Shown one piece after another: positions 37,346 to 46,855 of a stretch of 64,000 nucleotides of DNA (the first letter of the stretch is position 1; every line of letters starts with the position of its first letter). The position numbers and the translations under genes were made by a program. The DNA comes from an uncultured Pseudoxanthomonas sp. (GTDB lineage: Bacteria > Pseudomonadota > Gammaproteobacteria > Xanthomonadales > Xanthomonadaceae), in the NCBI GenBank assembly GCA_946479745.1, contig CAMLGZ010000005.1, positions 124,001 through 188,000 on the forward strand. The letters are read 5' to 3'. The notes under the pieces were generated by a model. The model was given only the letters and a program-made list of their open reading frames with translations. It did no database searches and was not told the DNA's origin.

Positions 37346-37453
37346 GATGTGACTCCTCAGTGGTAGGTAGGGCCGCCATTGACCGCGATCCGGCGCCGCC
37401 CGGCAATCGCCCGAAAGGGTGATTTCGGCGTATTCACCCCAAAGAATCCGGCG

Positions 37454-37867
37454 TCAGGGCACGATCCCCAGCTCGCGCGCCCGGTGGATCGCCTCGGTGC
37501 GCCGCCTCGCATCCAGCTTTTCGAACAGCCGCGCCACATGCGTCTTGACCGTGTTCGGCGATACGTGGAGATGCGCGGCGATCTCTTTGTTGGAGCGGCC
37601 GGCGGCCAGCTCTTGCAATACCTCCAGCTCCCGCTCGCTCAGGCCCAGCGCCGCCTGCGCCTTCGGGTTGCCGTCGAAGGCTACCGGCGCCGGCGCAGCG
37701 AAGACCCGCACGCCCAGGACGATACCCAGCACCAGGAAGGCAGCCGCGACCAGGAACAGGTAGATGTCGCCCGAATGCATCCGCGCCAAGCGCTCGTAGT
37801 CGAGCCACTGCAGGATCAGCGTCCCCGCCGCCAGCAGCGCCCCGTAGCCGACCACCCGCTTCCACAT
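37454..37867 (-). CDS. Membrane-anchored LuxR-type transcriptional regulator
   Basis: 137 residues. Two N-terminal membrane segments (about residues 5-21 and 36-57), then a LuxR/NarL helix-turn-helix domain (LSERELEVLQELAAGRSNKEIAAHLHVSPNTVKTHVARLFEKL). There is no receiver domain, so it must sense a signal through or at the membrane. ATG 37867 has GGAGG five bases upstream; ATG 37894 has none. Probably co-transcribed with the DUF4199 gene. Confidence 0.8.
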   Translation of the reverse strand: MWKRVVGYGALLAAGTLILQWLDYERLARMHSGDIYLFLVAAAFLVLGIVLGVRVFAAPAPVAFDGNPKAQAALGLSERELEVLQELAAGRSNKEIAAHLHVSPNTVKTHVARLFEKLDARRRTEAIHRARELGIVP

Positions 37868-38064
37868 CCCCGCCTCCGCTCGCCCCTTACGCATTCATCT
37901 TAGCGCCGATCCACGAGCGGCAAGAAAAGGTCGCGCAGCTCGACTCTCTTCAAAGACGCGATCGACTATCCGGTTGCGGATCGCGGGCGATAGGGCGTCC
38001 AGATTGCGCAACACACACTGCTGAGCGAGCGAGTCGATGGCGACGCAAGAAGGCAGTCGCGGAT

Positions 38065-38988
38065 CTACAGATCACACGACCAGACCTGGCCTATCAGATC
38101 CTTCCCGAAGCTGTGGTGCGGCTCCTCCTCGACAAGTCGGAATCCCGCCTTCTCGTAGATTCTGCGCGCGCCGGTAAGCACGCTGTTGGTCCAAAGGATC
38201 ATCTTCTGGTAGCCGGCCTGGCGGGCGAAGCGCAGGCATTCGTCTACCAGCCGGCCACCGATCCCCATCCCCCGGGTCGATGGGTCGACATACAGCAGCC
38301 GCAGCTTGGCAGTGGCCTGATCGTGGCGGACCACGAACACCGACCCGACCACTTTCCCGTTCTTCTCGGCGATCCAGCAGCGCTCGGATGTCGAATCGAA
38401 ATCGCGTATGAACTTGGCCACGATTTCCGCCACCAGCGCCTCGTACTCGTTGTTCCATCCGTACTCCTGCGTGTACAGGACGGTCTGGCGGTGAACGATC
38501 CAGCCCATGTCGCCGGGCCGTGGATCACGCAATAGATAGCCGGCGGTTTTTTCTTCGTCGATCAGTGCCTGGATCTGCTCCATCGCACCGATCAGTTGGG
38601 ACTGTTCCGGTTCGGAGAGAGGTTCCAGCATCGTCATGATCTCCCCGCGGGAGGCTGCGTTGAGCGGTTCGAAGGTATCGCGCCCTTTCCTGGTCAGCGA
38701 AAGCTGCGCTGCGCGCGCATCGGCATCGGACCGTGTCTTGACCAGTAAGCCCTTCTTCTCGAAACCGGCGATCACCCGGCTCACATAGCCGGCATTGAGC
38801 CCCAGTTCGCGGCAAAGGTCCGCGCTGGTCAGCGTCGGCCTGTGGGCCAGCTCATACAGGATGCGAGCCTCGGTCAGCGAGTACTCGCTTTCCAGCAGAT
38901 GCTCATTGAGCAACCCGATGCGCCGGGTATAGAGGCGGTTGAACCGGCGAATCTTCTCCGCGCGTTCCTCTTGGACTTTTCCGCTCAT
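38065..38988 (-). CDS. MarR-type regulator fused to a GNAT acetyltransferase
   Basis: 307 residues. Residues about 1-145 are a MarR winged helix (LTSADLCRELGLNAGYVSRVIAGFEKKGLLVKTRS with the wing SDADARAAQLSLTRKG). Residues about 155-307 are a GNAT domain: RLLYVDPSTRGMGIGGRLVDECLRFARQAGY contains the acetyl-CoA-binding Q/RxxGxG/A pattern, followed by ARRIYEKAGFRLVEEE. Such fusions are known across bacteria; the acetylated substrate is unknown. Paired palindromes at its promoter suggest autoregulation. ATG 38988 is preferred over 39000. Confidence 0.9.
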   Translation of the reverse strand: MSGKVQEERAEKIRRFNRLYTRRIGLLNEHLLESEYSLTEARILYELAHRPTLTSADLCRELGLNAGYVSRVIAGFEKKGLLVKTRSDADARAAQLSLTRKGRDTFEPLNAASRGEIMTMLEPLSEPEQSQLIGAMEQIQALIDEEKTAGYLLRDPRPGDMGWIVHRQTVLYTQEYGWNNEYEALVAEIVAKFIRDFDSTSERCWIAEKNGKVVGSVFVVRHDQATAKLRLLYVDPSTRGMGIGGRLVDECLRFARQAGYQKMILWTNSVLTGARRIYEKAGFRLVEEEPHHSFGKDLIGQVWSCDL

Positions 38989-39003
38989 TCGCCCACCCAT
39001 TAG

Positions 39004-39037
39004 TTGCCTAAGGCATGTATATATTTGCTTTAGGCAA
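39004..39037. promoter_or_regulatory. Twin operators of the MarR-GNAT regulator
   Basis: TTGCCTAAGGCAT (39004-39016) and TTGCTTTAGGCAA (39025-39037) are two 13-base palindromes of the form TTGCCTNAGGCAA, 21 bases centre to centre, that is, two helical turns. The AT-rich stretch between them (ATGTATATATT) looks like a -10 region for the minus-strand gene. They start 16 bases upstream of its ATG. Confidence 0.65.
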
Positions 39038-39067
39038 TTAAATCAACAGGAGGGGCCGATCTGCCGA

Positions 39068-40711
39068 TCAGACCGGGAATTTGCGCTGGCCCCGCTCGGC
39101 CGACAGGCGGTGGGCGCCTGCCAAGGCTGTGCTGTGCGATTTGATCGTTCGCATGAACAACCATTCGCCCGTGACACGCTGCGGGGTGACGTCGATCATC
39201 ATGTAGCCGCGCTGGCTGGTGTCGGCCCAAACCAGCTCCGGGTTGGCGGCAACGAAAGCACTGGCAACGTTCTTCGGATCTGTCGCCAACTGTCCTTCCA
39301 TGCCATGGGAAGTCACGCTGTGGCCGGCGAATTCGACGCCCGCGGGTCGTCCGTCTTCGCTCAACGAATACGCCCAGGCATTGTGGCTATCGCCCGACAG
39401 CATCACCAGATCCGCATCCGCGTGCTGGGCCGCCTTCAGCAGACGCGAACGGGCCGCGGGATAACCGTCCCAGCGATCCATCCACATCGGCAGGCCGAGC
39501 CTGGAAGCACGCACGTCTCTCTTGAACTTGTCCACGGTGCGCTCACCCGCTTCGGGGTGAAGCCAGTCTGGCGCCGCTTCCGGCATCAAGGTGCGTCCGA
39601 TGATCGTTCCCATGCCGACCATCTGCCAGGTGGAAGTGGACGCGTTGCGTTTCAATTCGTGCGCCAGCCAGGATTCCTGTTCCGAGCCGAGCATCGTCGC
39701 CGTCGGATCGCGCCACGCGCCGTCACGGAAATTACTCAACGCCACCCCCGGATTGCTGGCCTGATGCGCCTCGGCCAGCTCCGCCGATGGTGGCCGCGTA
39801 CGCGCCAGAAGGCGGGATTCGGTGCGGTACAGCGTGGCGAGCGTGCCGATGGCGTAGGCCTTCCAAGGCTCCTCGGAAACGGGAAGCCACTCGCGGTAGG
39901 CCTGCATCGCGGCCGCGCGGCGGGTATTCCAATCCCCTTCGGACTGCGGCTGGTGATTGGACGCACCGCCTTCCCAACTGTCGTTGGTGATCTCGTGGTC
40001 GTCCCACAGCGCGACCATCGGAGCCATCTGGTGCAGCTTCTGCAGGTCGGGATCGGCGCGGTAACAGGCGAAGCGCAGGCGATAGTCGATCAAGCTGATC
40101 ATCTCGTGGTCGTGCGCGGGCATGACCTCCCGGCCTGCGACACGATCCTTGTCCTTGTACGAAGCGATGCCGTATTCGTAAAGGTAATCGCCTACGTGCA
40201 ACCACAAGTCGAGATCATCGCGCGCCGCCGCGTGGGCGTAAGCGTTGAACCAGCCCATCGGAAGGTTGGAGCAGGAAAACAGGCCCAGCTTGAAGCGATC
40301 GACATCGCCGGCCGGCAGCGTCTTGGTGCGCCCAACCGGAGATTTGTCGCCGTCCGGCGCAATGAAACGGTACCAGTAGGTCGTACCGGCTTGCAGGCCG
40401 TCCACCATCAGCTTGGCCGTCCAGTCGCGATACGCTCCGGTGCGCACGCTGCCGCCTGAAACCACGCGGGTGAAATCGCGGTCCAGGGCGATTTCCGCAT
40501 CAAGACGGACTTCATCGACACTTGCGGCCGGTACGTAGCGCGTCCACAACAGCATGGAGTCGGAACCCGGCTCGCCGCTGGCGACGTTGTGGGTGAAACC
40601 CCTGGCTCCCAACACTTCGGCGCAAAGACTGCGGCCTATCGGCAGCGCCAACGCCCCCAGGCCAAGCGCGCCGCCGATGACAAGACGCCGGCGTTCGATA
40701 TTCACCGTCAT
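39068..40711 (-). CDS. phoD: PhoD-family alkaline phosphatase/phosphodiesterase
   Basis: 547 residues with a twin-arginine signal (NIERRRLVIGGALGLGALAL). PhoD N-terminal domain (FTHNVASGEPGSDSMLLWTRY) and metallophosphatase core: KLGLFSCSN, LHVGDYLYEYG, ALWDDHEITND (about residue 223-236, metal ligands) and MLSGDSHNAWAYSL. PhoD enzymes use Ca and Fe to hydrolyse phosphomonoesters and diesters outside the cytoplasm. Its start overlaps the preceding gene's stop (ATGA). It is last in the operon behind a signalling receptor, so phosphate-ester scavenging is likely. Confidence 0.93.
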   Translation of the reverse strand: MTVNIERRRLVIGGALGLGALALPIGRSLCAEVLGARGFTHNVASGEPGSDSMLLWTRYVPAASVDEVRLDAEIALDRDFTRVVSGGSVRTGAYRDWTAKLMVDGLQAGTTYWYRFIAPDGDKSPVGRTKTLPAGDVDRFKLGLFSCSNLPMGWFNAYAHAAARDDLDLWLHVGDYLYEYGIASYKDKDRVAGREVMPAHDHEMISLIDYRLRFACYRADPDLQKLHQMAPMVALWDDHEITNDSWEGGASNHQPQSEGDWNTRRAAAMQAYREWLPVSEEPWKAYAIGTLATLYRTESRLLARTRPPSAELAEAHQASNPGVALSNFRDGAWRDPTATMLGSEQESWLAHELKRNASTSTWQMVGMGTIIGRTLMPEAAPDWLHPEAGERTVDKFKRDVRASRLGLPMWMDRWDGYPAARSRLLKAAQHADADLVMLSGDSHNAWAYSLSEDGRPAGVEFAGHSVTSHGMEGQLATDPKNVASAFVAANPELVWADTSQRGYMMIDVTPQRVTGEWLFMRTIKSHSTALAGAHRLSAERGQRKFPV

Positions 40712-41919
40712 GGCATTTCCTCTGCTTTCACCGGAACCAGTGGCTCCTGCGCATTCCCTGTCCATCGCATCAGGGTGAGGTCGGACGTTTGCGCGCCCTT
40801 GTCGCCCGAGTTCACCGAGAGGTAGAACAATTCCCGGCCGACCGGTTGGAAACCCACGTCGGCCTTCTGATTCCAACCGCGCACGCCGGTAGAAGGGTCC
40901 TTCAATCCGTCATCGGCCAGTGCGAGCAACCGGCCCTTCTCCCAGCCATCGCCGTCCGCACTCGACACGCCGACCAGATCACCCGTAATCGGTTGCGTAC
41001 GTGCCTCGACCGCGAACAATTGGTAGTTGGGGAAGGACTTCTTCTTGCCTCGGTAAACGCCCATGAACCAGCGCCGCAGCGTTTCGTCGTAGGAAAGATT
41101 CTGCACGCCGTAGCTGGTGTTGCCGGTGCGGACGAAATACTTCCCTTGCAGCGTAGTCGGGCCGCTGCGGTGCGGTTTCCCCTCGGTCAGCGGTCTGGCG
41201 TAGTTGGCCCAATCGCCGATGTCGTACTGAAGAAGCACTTGATGGTCGTTGTCGACGCGCGCGGTGTCGCCGTAGATGCCGTAGGCAACGGTAAGGTAGC
41301 GCGGGCCATCGGTACGACCGAAGGCCGGGCCAAAACCAACGCCGTCGATTCCGGAGCATCCGTATCTGTGGTCCCGTGTATCGGCCAGGTTGCCATCGAA
41401 TTTCCCATCGCCGTCCACGTCGGCGAGGTAATCCTTGGCTACCTCCGAAAGATAGACAGCGCGGAAAATCTCCGTCCCGCTCGCCTCGATGCCAATCCTG
41501 TCGATCCGATTCGCGTCGATCACGGCAATGTAGAAAGCCTTGTCCTCTTTGTATTCGAGGGAGCCGTAAACCTTCCCGTCGGCCGGGTTGAAATCGAGAT
41601 CGCCCAGATGGCCGGTCCAGCCGACCAGCGTGCCGATGAGCTTGCCGCTGAAATCGTATTTCGCCAGGAGATTGGTGAACGAGTAATAGATATAGCCGCC
41701 CTCCGTATCCACGGCGATGCCTTGCACGTGACCGGAGGACCAGGCGCCGCCGTTCTGCGTGAGCGGCAGGCGGGCCGATGGCGGTGCGGCGGCGGACTGC
41801 GCGCTCGCCGCGAAGGTGGCGACGGACAGCGCTGCGACAGCGAACAGGACGCCGACCGCGGACAGGATGCGATGCGCGGAACGCGCACCGTGGGGTCGGA
41901 AACGAAGCGGAACGATCAT
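40708..41919 (-). CDS. Secreted protein, probable beta-propeller, of the PhoD operon
   Basis: 403 residues with a signal peptide/anchor (VGVLFAVAALSVATFAASAQSA). The mature part has repeated beta-rich segments (GGYIYYSFTNLLAKYD, GDLDFNPADGKVYGSLEYKED, YLTVAYGIYGDTA) that read like propeller blades, and a calcium-loop-like DVDGDGKFDG. I do not recognise the family. It is translationally coupled to PhoD and 25 bases after the TonB receptor, suggesting it binds or presents the phosphorylated ligand. Start ATG 41919 chosen as the beginning of the signal sequence. Confidence 0.6.
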   Translation of the reverse strand: MIVPLRFRPHGARSAHRILSAVGVLFAVAALSVATFAASAQSAAAPPSARLPLTQNGGAWSSGHVQGIAVDTEGGYIYYSFTNLLAKYDFSGKLIGTLVGWTGHLGDLDFNPADGKVYGSLEYKEDKAFYIAVIDANRIDRIGIEASGTEIFRAVYLSEVAKDYLADVDGDGKFDGNLADTRDHRYGCSGIDGVGFGPAFGRTDGPRYLTVAYGIYGDTARVDNDHQVLLQYDIGDWANYARPLTEGKPHRSGPTTLQGKYFVRTGNTSYGVQNLSYDETLRRWFMGVYRGKKKSFPNYQLFAVEARTQPITGDLVGVSSADGDGWEKGRLLALADDGLKDPSTGVRGWNQKADVGFQPVGRELFYLSVNSGDKGAQTSDLTLMRWTGNAQEPLVPVKAEEMP

Positions 41920-41944
41920 GGTGTCGTCGGGCCGGGAGCGAGCC

Positions 41945-44900
41945 TCAGAATCGTGCCTTGATGCCGAAATTCCACATCGATCCGTAGATGGTGTACTGCT
42001 GAACGCGGCTGGGGATGTTGGAATAGATGATGTCCGGTTCGTTGAAGATGTTGCGCCCCGCAAGTTGCAGTTCGACGTTCTTCGAGAGTTTGTAGCTGGC
42101 GCTGATGTTCCACAGCTCGCGCGCGGTGTGGTAGAGAACGCCGTTGTTGGCGGTGGTGGGCGTGTTGCTCAGGGCGCTGACGCGGTACTCGCCCTGCCGG
42201 TTGCCGTTGATCTGCAGATCGAAGCGACCGTAGTTGTAGCGAAGCCCCCAGTTGGCTGCCTGCTCGGGCATGTTCTGGCGTTCGCCGTCGGCATCGATCG
42301 AGGTGATCGAGCCATAAAGGCTGAGGCCCTTGAGCGCGCCGGGCAGGAAGGTCAGCTGCTGGCTGTATTCGAAGGTCAGGCCTTCGTTGGTGCTGGTTCC
42401 GGGCAGGTTCTGCGCGCTGCGGAAGGTGTAGCCGGCGTATTCGTCGGGGTCGAAACCGACATCCTCGGGTTCGACCGTGACGCCGGTGACCTGCATGTCC
42501 GTCATGTCGAGCTTGTAATAGGACAGGCCGAGGATGCCGGAGGGTTCGAGGTAGTACTGGAGACTGGCGTAATACTTGGTGGAGTGCTCGGGTTTCAGCT
42601 CCGGATTGGGCACGGTGACGATCATGGTGTCGTCGTTCACCGAGACCACGCCGCCGAGATTTCCGTAATCGGGGCGGAGGATGGATTCGCTGAAGGCGAG
42701 CTGGCCGACCAGCTTCTCGGTGAAGTCGTACTTGATCCCGCCGCTGAGGAACCAGTCCTCGTATTCGCCCTGGCGCGTGGAGTACGCGCCGTTGTGGTAC
42801 TGGTACAGCAGGCCTTCGACGGTGTTGACCGAGAGACCGGCTTCGGTCACTTCGCTCACCGGGCGGACGTTGGCGATTCTTGCAGCGGTCTTGGTCTTCT
42901 CGTAGCGCAAACCCAGGTCGAAGCGGGCATCGCCGAGGCGTGTCTGCGCCTCCAGGTAGGCGGCATCGATCTGTTCCTGGATGCGCTTGTCGTTGTCGAG
43001 CTTGCGCTTCAGGTTGCCCACGGTATCGGCGACGAAATACTCGGGGTGCTCCTTGTAGATGTCGTGCGTCGCATAGTTGCTGTCCGCGCGCCAGTTCTGG
43101 CCGTTCATGTTGCCGGCGTCGAAACCGTTGATTTCAAATTGATAGTTATGCGTCCAGGGGATGACCGCCGCAGGATCTCTCTGGGTCAGATCGCGGTTGG
43201 GTCCGACGTACTGGAATTGCTGGAAGGAACCCTCGTTGGTCCTCCAGTCGTTCTTGCGGCTACCCAGGCCACCCATCAGCGTGACCGGAAGTTCCTGCAG
43301 AGTGAACCGCTTCTTCAGGTCCAGATAGCCGCCATATTGATCATTGATGGCGTCGGACTCGGCGGTGCGGACGTTGTTGCCGATATCCGCGTCGCGATTG
43401 AAGTTCGTGGGGTCGCCCCAGGGACGGCCGGCGGTCTGCGTGAGCATCCACTCGTTCGAATCCTCCGAGGGGCGATCAAGGGTGAAGCCGATGCCGGTCA
43501 GCCAGCTGTCCGTGCGCTGGAAGAAGCCCTCGCTGGTATCGCGGAAGTTGAATTCGGATCTGGAGTAGCTGCCGCGTAGTGTGGCCTCCAGGGTGTCGTT
43601 CTTGAATTCGAGTTTCGGGGCGACGGTGTAAGTGGGGGTTCCGGCGTAGCGGTGCGAATACTCGGTTCTCAGGCGTGTGTTGGTGCCGTTGGGATTCACG
43701 ACGATGTGGGTGGGCGTGGATCCGGGCGTGGCATAGGACGCCGTGGGAGTGCCGAAGTAAAGGAAGGTGTACTGGTTGAAGTATTCGACGTCGTAGAACG
43801 AATACGTGCTGCGCAGGGACAGAACTATTTCGTCCGTAAGCTGGTAGTCCGTGCTCAGGTTGGCGGCCGTACGGCTGGTCATCTTCGGGCCGGGGCGCCA
43901 CATCAGGCGATACGGCATGACCCGGCCATCGGGGAGATAGGACCAATCGGTCTGGATACGGTCCTGCTGAACGTAGTTGGCGTTGTAGCTGGTGTTGAAC
44001 TCGACGCCCAAACGGCCGTCCAGGAAGACGTCGCCGAAGCCGAACTGGCCGGAGGGGTAGACGGTCGAATGCTTCTTGTCGTCGGGGAAATACTTGCGCG
44101 AGAAAGTGGAGTCGGAGGTGCCGACGCCGCCGAGCTGGAAAACGAGCTGGCGGCCGGTGCGATTGAAGGCGTACTTGCTGCGCAGGTTGATCTGTCCGCC
44201 GGGGGAATCGGCGTCCATGCGGGCGCTGAGCGTGTTGTTGAGTTCGATCGACTCGATGCCGGTGATGGACATCTGCTCGAAGGAGTTCTGGCGGCCGCTG
44301 TTGTTGTTGGACGTGGCGGTGGCCATGCGGGCGCCGTCCACGGTGAAGGTGGAATACTTCGGGTCCAGGCCGCCGATGCGCACGGCGGTGGCGTCCACTT
44401 CGGTGTAGTCCAGGGAAATGCCGGGCATGGACTTCATGAACTCGCCCACATCGCCCATGGTGAGAGCGCCGTAGTTGTCGGCGGCCACGACATTCTTCGC
44501 GTTCATCGCGGCGCGACGCTCCATGATGGCGCTGGCCTGGCCTTCGCGCTTGGCAGTGACCTGGATCATGTCCATTTCGACCGCGTCGCCGCCGCCCGGG
44601 GCGGTGTAGGAAGGCACCCTCAGCTCGAAATCCAGCGTCGCCGTCTGGCCTGCGACCACGTTGGCGATCGTCTTCGAATCCTGCAGGCCGGTGTACTTGG
44701 CTACGACGGTGACTTCACCGGCCGGCACGCCGGTGAGACGGAAACTGCCGCCGTCCTCGGAGTAGGCGACGATCGTGGTGCCCTCGACGCGGATCTCGGC
44801 ATTGCGCACGTACTCCCCGGTTGCGGTATTGAGGATGCGACCGCGCACGCCTCCGCTGCCGATCTGCGGCTCCGATCGCGCACGCCCGGAGCCGCCATTC

Positions 44901-45202
44901 GCCTTCTGCAGCAGGATGACATTGCCTTTATCGGACTTGATTTCCAGGCCCGTTCCTTCCAGCAACAGGCGCAAAGCCTCGCGCGCATCCATTTCACCGA
45001 CGATGGCTCGCGTACTGATGCCTTCCAGCGCTCCTGCCGGCGCGATGATCTGCACCTGCGCCTGCCTGGCCAACTCCGGAATGGCGGTGACCGCGGGTTG
45101 CGCGGGTACTTCGAACTTGCGCTGCTGCGCCATTGCCTGGGAATTGAAAGCCAATGCAGCGGCAACGGCAGTGGCCAGCAGGACTTGCTTGCGACGATTC
45201 AT
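41945..45202 (-). CDS. TonB-dependent transducer with STN domain
   Basis: 1085 residues. Signal peptide (ending QAMAQ), a secretin/TonB short N-terminal (STN) signalling domain (residues about 25-95, VTAIPELARQAQVQIIAPAGALEGI), a carboxypeptidase-D-like Ig-fold insert (GGVRGRILNTATGEYVRNAEIRVEGT), plug domain, and a barrel ending in FGIKARF. STN receptors signal through FecR to an ECF sigma factor, and both genes lie just upstream. With PhoD downstream, the ligand may be a phosphate ester or phosphorylated polymer. ATG 45202 preferred; the TTG at 45217 is unlikely. Confidence 0.93.
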   Translation of the reverse strand: MNRRKQVLLATAVAAALAFNSQAMAQQRKFEVPAQPAVTAIPELARQAQVQIIAPAGALEGISTRAIVGEMDAREALRLLLEGTGLEIKSDKGNVILLQKANGGSGRARSEPQIGSGGVRGRILNTATGEYVRNAEIRVEGTTIVAYSEDGGSFRLTGVPAGEVTVVAKYTGLQDSKTIANVVAGQTATLDFELRVPSYTAPGGGDAVEMDMIQVTAKREGQASAIMERRAAMNAKNVVAADNYGALTMGDVGEFMKSMPGISLDYTEVDATAVRIGGLDPKYSTFTVDGARMATATSNNNSGRQNSFEQMSITGIESIELNNTLSARMDADSPGGQINLRSKYAFNRTGRQLVFQLGGVGTSDSTFSRKYFPDDKKHSTVYPSGQFGFGDVFLDGRLGVEFNTSYNANYVQQDRIQTDWSYLPDGRVMPYRLMWRPGPKMTSRTAANLSTDYQLTDEIVLSLRSTYSFYDVEYFNQYTFLYFGTPTASYATPGSTPTHIVVNPNGTNTRLRTEYSHRYAGTPTYTVAPKLEFKNDTLEATLRGSYSRSEFNFRDTSEGFFQRTDSWLTGIGFTLDRPSEDSNEWMLTQTAGRPWGDPTNFNRDADIGNNVRTAESDAINDQYGGYLDLKKRFTLQELPVTLMGGLGSRKNDWRTNEGSFQQFQYVGPNRDLTQRDPAAVIPWTHNYQFEINGFDAGNMNGQNWRADSNYATHDIYKEHPEYFVADTVGNLKRKLDNDKRIQEQIDAAYLEAQTRLGDARFDLGLRYEKTKTAARIANVRPVSEVTEAGLSVNTVEGLLYQYHNGAYSTRQGEYEDWFLSGGIKYDFTEKLVGQLAFSESILRPDYGNLGGVVSVNDDTMIVTVPNPELKPEHSTKYYASLQYYLEPSGILGLSYYKLDMTDMQVTGVTVEPEDVGFDPDEYAGYTFRSAQNLPGTSTNEGLTFEYSQQLTFLPGALKGLSLYGSITSIDADGERQNMPEQAANWGLRYNYGRFDLQINGNRQGEYRVSALSNTPTTANNGVLYHTARELWNISASYKLSKNVELQLAGRNIFNEPDIIYSNIPSRVQQYTIYGSMWNFGIKARF

Positions 45203-45291
45203 GGTCTGTGTTCTCAACGGAGGCCGCGTGTAGTCGGCATTGAAAACAGAGAGTCCTGATGAATGCGGTTTCCGCTACCTGTCAAAAAAAA

Positions 45292-46275
45292 TTAATGTGC
45301 GCGGGCGACGATGATGCGTCCACCTTCTTGTCGCACTTCCGCATCGAACACCTCTGCGACGGCGCGGCTGAAACCAAGCGGATTGTTGACCGCGAACAAT
45401 CCCGTCACCTGCATCCGCGCCAGATCCTGGTCGGCGATAATGATGGGGGTATCGCTGTAGCGCGCATAGACGGCCGCGGCTTCTGCCAGGGTTTCTCCCT
45501 GCAGGGCGATCTTTCCTTCCCGCCATGCCAGCTCGCGCCCCATTTGGCCGGAGGAGAGCGGTGTCGGATTCCATCCGCCCGCCTTTCCTTCCGGTAACGA
45601 CAGGCCGGTATTCTGCGTCAGGGGAATATTGGCGACTCGCGTCGCTTCGGCCAGAACGACGCGACCTTCCTGCACCAGCACTTGCGTGTGCCGGCCTTCC
45701 AGCTTGCGCACGACGAAGGTCGCCGCGGTAGCTTCCAGGTGCTTTCCATCGACTTCCACCCACGTCGGCACCGCCGCTCCGGCGCCCTCGATCAACACCT
45801 CACCCCGCAACACACGTATCCGCTGCCGCCCTTCTTCGTCGTACACCTTGATGCGGGTATCGGTATTGAGCGTCACCGTGGCCCCGTCACCCAATGGCAC
45901 TGTGCGCATCTCCCCTTTTGCCGTGGCATAGGCCGTGGGCATCTGCAGCGTGGCCATCAGTATTACGACCAGCACAAACGAAGCGGCCATGGCACCGCCC
46001 CATTCCATCAAGCGCCGGCGGCGCCCGACACGGGACAAAGCGGCTACCGCAGGCCGAAAATCCTCCGGATCGTATTGCGGGCCCAGTGCGCGTGCGGATT
46101 CGCTGCGCATCCACAGGGCTCTGGCGCGCGTGAACGCACCACGGCGTCGCCGGTCGCCCGCCAGCCACTGCTTCAACGCTCCGGTTTCGCTGGCGGACAG
46201 GGGCGCACGATCCATCCTCGCCACCCACTCGGCAGCGATCCGTTCAATGTCCTGGCTGGTTTCGTGTTCTTCCAC
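45292..46275 (-). CDS. FecR-type anti-sigma/sigma regulator
   Basis: About 327 residues. N-terminal DUF4880 cytoplasmic domain (IERIAAEWVARMD...LKQWLAGDRRRRGAFTRARALW), one membrane segment (about residues 95-115 of this start), and the periplasmic FecR domain (MRTVPLGDGATVTLNTDTRIKV). It transmits the receptor's STN signal to the sigma factor. The start is uncertain: GTG 46275 has AAGG seven bases upstream; GTG 46281 and 46335 are in frame. All overlap the 3' end of the sigma gene. Confidence 0.9.
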   Translation of the reverse strand: MEEHETSQDIERIAAEWVARMDRAPLSASETGALKQWLAGDRRRRGAFTRARALWMRSESARALGPQYDPEDFRPAVAALSRVGRRRRLMEWGGAMAASFVLVVILMATLQMPTAYATAKGEMRTVPLGDGATVTLNTDTRIKVYDEEGRQRIRVLRGEVLIEGAGAAVPTWVEVDGKHLEATAATFVVRKLEGRHTQVLVQEGRVVLAEATRVANIPLTQNTGLSLPEGKAGGWNPTPLSSGQMGRELAWREGKIALQGETLAEAAAVYARYSDTPIIIADQDLARMQVTGLFAVNNPLGFSRAVAEVFDAEVRQEGGRIIVARAH

Positions 46276-46855
46276 TGGCACGCCTTTTTTCCCGCTCCAA
46301 CTGATTAGAGGTTTTGGCGGGTGGGTTTCCGCCACTGGCGAACCAATCTCCTAACCAGCGGATCCCCCGGACGATATGTTTTTCGACCGTATTCTCCGAA
46401 AGACCCATCCGGGCCGCGATTTCCCGCTGGGACAATCCACGGACGCGACGTAGAACAAAGGCTTCGCGCGTCTGCCCCGGCATGCTGGCGATCACCTTGG
46501 CCAGTTGGCGCAGGTCGTCATGGGCAATGGCGCTTTGTTCAGGAGTGGCCGCATCGTCGGCGAAGTCCACCACTCCGAGATCTTCGACCGCAAGGATCGA
46601 CACGATCCGTGCCCGCCGGATATTTCGGACCACCAGCGAATGGGCCACCTGGAAAAGGTAGGCGCGCGGATTCAGGATGTCGTCTATGCGCTCGCGTTCG
46701 GCCAGCAACGCGTAGCTTTCCTGCACGATGTCGTCGATGTCGAACGCCGCCGGCGCCCATCGGCGCGACAACCAGCCCCTGAGGGCCGCCTCATGCGGCA
46801 GGATGTGATGCATGAACCAGCGCGTTCTTTCTACATCCTCCAGAGCGCCCTGCAT
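46244..46855 (-). CDS. ECF-family RNA polymerase sigma factor (FecI-like)
   Basis: About 203 residues. Region 2 (FDIDDIVQESYALLAERERIDDILNPRAYLFQVAHSLVVRNIR) and region 4 (GLSQREIAARMGLSENTVEKHIVRGIRWL) are clear. First gene of the cell-surface-signalling operon sigma-FecR-receptor-propeller-PhoD. ATG 46855 has AGAGG five bases upstream; the frame is open to ATG 46948. The conserved C-terminal extension of about 25 polar residues overlaps the start of FecR. Confidence 0.9.
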   Translation of the reverse strand: MQGALEDVERTRWFMHHILPHEAALRGWLSRRWAPAAFDIDDIVQESYALLAERERIDDILNPRAYLFQVAHSLVVRNIRRARIVSILAVEDLGVVDFADDAATPEQSAIAHDDLRQLAKVIASMPGQTREAFVLRRVRGLSQREIAARMGLSENTVEKHIVRGIRWLGDWFASGGNPPAKTSNQLEREKRRASGRTRNQPGH

